The position numbers were made by a program, and so were the translations under genes. Below the pieces are notes generated by a model. The model had not been told where the DNA came from and searched no databases. It saw only the letters and a list, made by a program, of their open reading frames with translations. A DNA stretch of 14,779 nucleotides from CAKVOD01 sp050872805 (GTDB taxonomy: Bacteria > Bacillota > Clostridia > Christensenellales > UBA1242), in contig JBNMHN010000023.1 of NCBI GenBank assembly GCA_050872805.1, positions 1-14,779 of the forward strand, written 5' to 3'. This document shows positions 11,801-14,779 of this stretch, in pieces. Each line of letters begins with the position of its first letter. Position 1 is the first letter of the stretch.

Positions 11801-14779
11801 TCATTTTTTCGGGAAGCGGTTTTGCAAACTTAAAAACTCCTCAAGCGTCGTCGTTGGAGCAGGGCTATCAACAACAAATTCGCCCGAAACACCTGAGTAC
11901 TTGTGTTTGATTTTGTCAAGGTGTTCAACATTTGGTTGTGGTGCAGCATTGCCGCCTTCATTTGGTATAACAGTTGTCGACGTCGCGGACATCGCCTTAT
12001 TTTTCTTCAAATGCGTTTCCGCAATCGCAATTTCCGCAACCTGTGGTTGTGGTTTGCGCCTTAGCAAAGTAAAGTATCCGCTAGAAACTGCCATTTTTTC
12101 AATATTCGGCGTCTTAGACATATCAATGCCTTGTGCAACGCACGGAGCATACGCGATAATTAGGCTAGGGCCATTGTGAGCTATTGCTTCCTTGAATGCC
12201 GTGAGCGCCTGATTCGGGTTAGCACCAATGCACACCTTTGCGACATAAACATTGTCATACTGCATAGCAATGCCCGCAAGGTCTTTCTTTTGCGTCTTTT
12301 TGCCGCCTTGCGCAAATTTTGCAATCGCACCATAAGGGGTTGCCTTGGACGCTTGTCCACCAGTGTTGGAGTAAACCTCAGTGTCAAGCACCAAAACGTT
12401 CACATTTTTGTCACTAGCCAAAACGTGGTCAAGTCCGCCAAATCCAATGTCATAAGCCCAGCCGTCACCGCCAATAATCCAAACATTTTTTTGCATAATC
12501 GCGTCGTAAATTGACTGCAAACGCTTAATCTTTGAAATAGTACTAATTGCCGCAGCATTCAATTCGCCGTCGCTCATCTTGATGTAATTGTCATAGAACT
12601 TCAAGCGTTCCGCACACAATTTTTGCAAATCAAAGAAAGCCTTTTTGCACTCGTCAAAATTGTCCTCATTCATAATGAACGCCGTGAAAATATCCGCAAA
12701 CTTTTGGTCGTTTGCTGAAAGTTCGCATAACAAATTGCGCACTTCCTCGTGGCGAATTTCATACGCCGTGCGAATGCCGAGTCCAAACTCCGCATTATCC
12801 TCAAACAGCGAATTTGCCCACGCAACGCCCAATCCGTCATCGGATTTTGAGTAAGGACAGGAAGGGTAGGAGCCGCCCCAAATGCTTGAGCAACCCGTCG
12901 CGTTTGCAATCAGCATACTTTCGCCGCAAAGCTGAGTGAGCAGTTTGACATACGCCGTTTGTCCGCAGCCCGCGCACGCGCCGCTAAACTCAAGCAAAGG
13001 TTTTTCAAATTGCGAACCCTTTAAAGTCGTCTTGTTTTGATTTGGCAATTTTTCGACTGTTTCGAATTTTTCATAATTTTCAAGCGCATTATCCAAAACA
13101 TCTTCCGCGCTTTCCATAGTGAGTGCCTTGTTTTTAGCAGGGCAAACGCAAGCGCAGTTGCCGCAGCCCGTGCAATCAAGTGGGGAAACTGCAAGGCAGA
13201 ATTTCCCGCGATTAGGCATAATGTTGTCCTTGCTCTCCGCGCCCTTGTCGTCAAGTGTTTCCTTAGCGCGAATGCACGCGTGAGGGCAAACTAGCGAGCA
13301 AAGGTTGCATTGAATGCAGTTTCCCTTGTGCCATTTCGGCAAATCAGTCGCAATACCGCGCTTTTCAAACTGCGATGTCGCAATAGGAACACTCCCGTCC
13401 GCGCTAAATTTTGAAACCGGAATTTTTTGCCCCTGCAATTTCGCCATAGGACGCATAATTTCGGTGCAAAACTCATTAGTTTTTTCTTCTTTTTCAGTAT
13501 TTTTAGTACCAACCAAAGCGGAATAGTCAACTTCAATCAAATTCTCAGCCCCAAAATCAATCGCCTGAATATTAGCCGCAACTACATTTTCGCCAAATTT
13601 TGAGTACGATTTTTTGATAAAGTCTGCCATTTTTTCTTTCGCCTTGTCAAAAGGCATAATGTTTGAAAGTTTGAAGAACGCGCTTTGCATAATAATGTTG
13701 ATTTTGTTCTTCAGCCCCAGTTTTTTTGCACCCGCCAAAGCGTCCACAATATAGAGTTTTGCATTCTTTTCTTTGAGTGACGACACAAAGTAGTCAGGCA
13801 AAAAGTCGTTTAGTTTATCGACTTCAAAAGGACAGTTCAGCAAAACCGTGCCGTTGTTTGCAAGGTATTGCAAAACATCCAATTTGGCAACAAAACTAAA
13901 GTTGTGAATAGCCACAAAACCCGCGTTGTCGATTTGGTATGGCGCCGAAATCGGTTCGCCGCCAAAGCGCAAATGACTGACCGTCATACTGCCGCTTTTC
14001 TTTGAGTCGTAAACAAAGTATGCCTGCGAGTGCAGCCCCGTCGAGCCTATAATCTTTGCACTATTTTTGTTAGCGCTAATTGTGCCGTCGCCGCCAATTC
14101 CAAAGAACACGCACTCACGCATTCCGCTGTCAATCTTGAAAGAATAATCAACATCAAGCGAAAGATTTGTCACATCGTCTGTGATGCCAACCGTGAAATG
14201 ATTTTTTGGTGACTTTTTCATTAAATTGTCAAAAACAGCCTTTGCCATAGCAGGGTTAAACTCAAAACTACCAAGTCCATATCGTCCGCCAATGACCTTG
14301 ATTTTGCGCTCCGACTGCATAATCGCCGTGCAAACATCAACAAAGAGTGGCTCACCAAGCGCACCTGCCTCCTTAGTCCTATCAAGAACCGCAATTTTCT
14401 TGACCGTCTTTGGCAATTTGTCAACAAAATATTGCGCGTCAAACGGACGATATAGTCTCACGCACAATACGCCCACCTTGTAGCCCATTTGGTTGAGTTT
14501 TTTCGCCGTTTGCTCCAAAACTTCCGTTCCGCTACCCATACAAACAACAGCAAATTCCGCATCTTCAGCGCCGTAGTAGTCGAAAATGTGGTATTCGCGC
14601 CCCGAAATTTTGTACAAGTGTTCAAATTCGTTTTCCACAATTTGCGCAACGCTGTCGTAAAGGGGATTACAGCGCTCGCGGTTTGCAAAATAGACATCAG
14701 CACTTTGGCTCGTTCCGTACATTTTGGGTTCGGAGTTAGAAAGCGCCTTGAGTTTGAATTGATTAATTTTATCAAAATC
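11801..14779 (-). CDS. nifJ: pyruvate:ferredoxin (flavodoxin) oxidoreductase, C-terminal ~990 residues (5' end outside window)
   Basis: The frame stays open to the right edge; 992 residues are visible and about 190 N-terminal residues are missing compared with the usual ~1170-1200. The enzyme oxidises pyruvate with CoA to acetyl-CoA and CO2 and passes electrons to ferredoxin, central in anaerobic metabolism. In order are the end of domain I, domain II with VVCMGSGTEV, the gamma domain FFGIGGDGTISANKNS, two ferredoxin clusters CIQCNLCSLVCP (about 13270-13320) and CTGCGNCACVCP (about 13140-13180), and the thiamine domain with CAGCG, TGCSSIWGG, GDGWAYDIGFGG (about 12440-12485) and EVYSNTGGQASKATP. 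All cluster cysteines I looked for, including the late one in VCIGANPNQ, are present. After YFTLLRRKPQ an Ala/Pro/Thr-rich stretch of roughly 45 residues replaces the usual short link before FVVDSPAPTT-EEFL, and the end (NRFPKK) is short. Stop is TGA at 11801-11803. Confidence 0.96.
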   Translation of the reverse strand, partial: DFDKINQFKLKALSNSEPKMYGTSQSADVYFANRERCNPLYDSVAQIVENEFEHLYKISGREYHIFDYYGAEDAEFAVVCMGSGTEVLEQTAKKLNQMGYKVGVLCVRLYRPFDAQYFVDKLPKTVKKIAVLDRTKEAGALGEPLFVDVCTAIMQSERKIKVIGGRYGLGSFEFNPAMAKAVFDNLMKKSPKNHFTVGITDDVTNLSLDVDYSFKIDSGMRECVFFGIGGDGTISANKNSAKIIGSTGLHSQAYFVYDSKKSGSMTVSHLRFGGEPISAPYQIDNAGFVAIHNFSFVAKLDVLQYLANNGTVLLNCPFEVDKLNDFLPDYFVSSLKEKNAKLYIVDALAGAKKLGLKNKINIIMQSAFFKLSNIMPFDKAKEKMADFIKKSYSKFGENVVAANIQAIDFGAENLIEVDYSALVGTKNTEKEEKTNEFCTEIMRPMAKLQGQKIPVSKFSADGSVPIATSQFEKRGIATDLPKWHKGNCIQCNLCSLVCPHACIRAKETLDDKGAESKDNIMPNRGKFCLAVSPLDCTGCGNCACVCPAKNKALTMESAEDVLDNALENYEKFETVEKLPNQNKTTLKGSQFEKPLLEFSGACAGCGQTAYVKLLTQLCGESMLIANATGCSSIWGGSYPSCPYSKSDDGLGVAWANSLFEDNAEFGLGIRTAYEIRHEEVRNLLCELSANDQKFADIFTAFIMNEDNFDECKKAFFDLQKLCAERLKFYDNYIKMSDGELNAAAISTISKIKRLQSIYDAIMQKNVWIIGGDGWAYDIGFGGLDHVLASDKNVNVLVLDTEVYSNTGGQASKATPYGAIAKFAQGGKKTQKKDLAGIAMQYDNVYVAKVCIGANPNQALTAFKEAIAHNGPSLIIAYAPCVAQGIDMSKTPNIEKMAVSSGYFTLLRRKPQPQVAEIAIAETHLKKNKAMSATSTTVIPNEGGNAAPQPNVEHLDKIKHKYSGVSGEFVVDSPAPTTTLEEFLSLQNRFPKK

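Noticed and set aside
162..11832. Recurring TTTGCAAAC/GTTTTGC-type words (for example 162, 219, 3470, 10780, 11819)
   Set aside because: The word is nearly palindromic and AT-rich, occurs both in genes and gaps, and has no fixed spacing to starts, so I cannot support a regulon.

Overview
The window looks like a chromosomal segment of a low-GC, obligately anaerobic Gram-positive bacterium (Bacillota/Clostridia type). The reasons are a grpE-dnaK-dnaJ run, a DnaK whose ATPase domain is about 25 residues shorter than the E. coli one (the Gram-positive type), strong AGGAGG-like ribosome sites, sigma-A-like promoters and a one-chain pyruvate:ferredoxin oxidoreductase. The species cannot be fixed from this sequence.

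Layout. Bases 1-3394, plus strand: the end of grpE, then complete dnaK and dnaJ. A stem-loop lies just upstream of the dnaK ribosome site and another lies between dnaK and dnaJ. Bases 3395-3724: a 330-base gap with a strong rho-independent terminator (3530-3572) and, after it, an almost consensus promoter (3617-3645). Bases 3725-10628, plus strand: a tight five-gene operon plus a small sixth gene, all from this promoter and closed by a bidirectional terminator at 10777-10802. Its genes encode a Q/N-rich protein with a C-terminal VWA domain, a 106-residue protein of unknown function with a TTG start, a MoxR-like/AAA_5-type AAA+ ATPase, and three related beta-solenoid (YdcK-like left-handed-helix) proteins. 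Bases 10813-14779, minus strand: a PHP-fold protein that has lost several metal ligands, then the C-terminal ~990 residues of PFOR (nifJ), whose start lies beyond the right edge.

How the genes may work together. GrpE, DnaK and DnaJ form the Hsp70 folding machine. The central operon is the accessory and most interesting part. AAA+ ATPases of this class commonly work with a VWA partner to remodel or activate target proteins (RavA-ViaA, CbbQ-CbbO and NorQ-NorD are known pairs). Here the candidate targets are the three beta-solenoid proteins. All three end at the stop codon in nearly the same 15-residue peptide, consensus L(D/E)E(L/V)xK(K/E)A(R/K)ELGIE(I/L), after variable hydrophilic linkers. 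This arrangement resembles a docking, recruitment or encapsulation tag. I propose, as inference, a cassette in which the AAA+/VWA module recognises or assembles the tagged solenoid proteins. I do not recognise this exact gene combination as a described system.
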